A stretch of DNA of 64,000 bases, taken from contig NC_044601.1 in assembly GCF_901933205.1 (NCBI RefSeq), positions 27,900,944 through 27,964,943 on the forward strand. The letters are read 5' to 3'. Below, piece after piece: positions 63,542 through 64,000 of the stretch. This stretch comes from Camarhynchus parvulus. Lineage: Eukaryota; Chordata; Aves; Passeriformes; Thraupidae. Made by a program: the position numbers and the translations under genes. The notes beneath the pieces were generated by a model. That model saw nothing but the letters and a program-made list of their open reading frames with translations. It made no database searches and was not told where the DNA came from. Each line of letters opens with the position of its first letter. The stretch's first letter is position 1.

Positions 63542-64000
63542 GGTAGGCAGGCCTATAGAGCTCCCTCTTGGTGAATCCTAAGTAATCCCACTAGGTACAT
63601 GGAGCTACTTGTGGAATTTTCATTAACAATCACACTGAGCCTTGAGGCTCAACAGATAATTGTGCCACAAGTGCTAGATTTCAGGGTCTCCTGCACATGT
63701 GAAGGAATTAAACGAATAATGCTAATGAAGAAGATGTGAGTGTGTGTGCCATTGTTCACAAGAGAAGCAAGAGAAGATGCTACCTTGTAGTCTGACCTGT
63801 GTTTTGACCCAGGAAAACATCTCTGACTTTGCTTGAAGAATTTGGAACCAGTGGTTTGCCAGAATGTCACCATAGCTCCACAAGTGTCTGCAGACAACAG
63901 CCACAGTTCCTGCTTAGAAATTACAGGCCTGCATTAAAAGTTAAAATTAGCAACATCAGAGGAAAAAAAAATCACATATCCATGTCTTATGGCTCTTTTT
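63542..64000. other. Intergenic, nothing recognised
   Basis: No gene or further repeat could be supported up to the end of the window. Confidence 0.5.

Overview
The window looks like bird nuclear DNA, most likely from a passerine. It has intron/exon structure with GT-AG splice sites, many fragments of chicken repeat 1 (CR1) LINEs, and several avian-type endogenous-retrovirus LTRs. No bacterial-style operons, rRNA, tRNA or CRISPR arrays were seen. Coding density is very low: only four short exons are supported as protein-coding.

Positions 1 to about 34.4 kb hold the 3' end of one gene on the + strand, recognised from its translation as SHB, an SH2-domain adaptor. Four consecutive exons (11613-11828, 18049-18220, 22434-22553, 31257-31440) join in frame with compatible phases. 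They encode the last ~230 residues: a tyrosine-motif and proline-containing linker, then the whole C-terminal SH2 domain. The 5' exons are not in the window, so 1-11612 is read as upstream intron. A 3'UTR of about 3 kb probably runs from 31441 to a tandem AATAAATAAA signal at 34404-34413. The introns carry CR1 pieces and one very clean solo LTR (22773-23154) with a perfect 6-bp target duplication. An antisense LTR (33252-33709) sits inside the predicted 3'UTR.

From 34.4 to 64 kb no convincing gene was found; this looks like gene-poor intergenic DNA. It holds a CR1 about 2.1 kb long (37420-39990, minus strand) with a second CR1 inserted in it. It also holds two decayed ERVL-like elements on the minus strand: one with an LTR followed by a primer-binding-site-like sequence (42934-43532), the other with an LTR preceded by possible internal sequence (49640 to ~51100). 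Two CR1 3' ends lie on the + strand (59590-60085, 62310-62612), and a well-preserved LTR on the + strand is at 63145-63541. A small CpG-rich patch with a CTCF-like motif (46685-46935), two perfect hairpins and several A/T-rich stretches resembling conserved non-coding elements are the main unexplained signals.

I found no convincing new biological system. The most checkable points are the nested CR1, the datable solo LTRs, the LTR in the SHB 3'UTR, and the CpG-rich islet.
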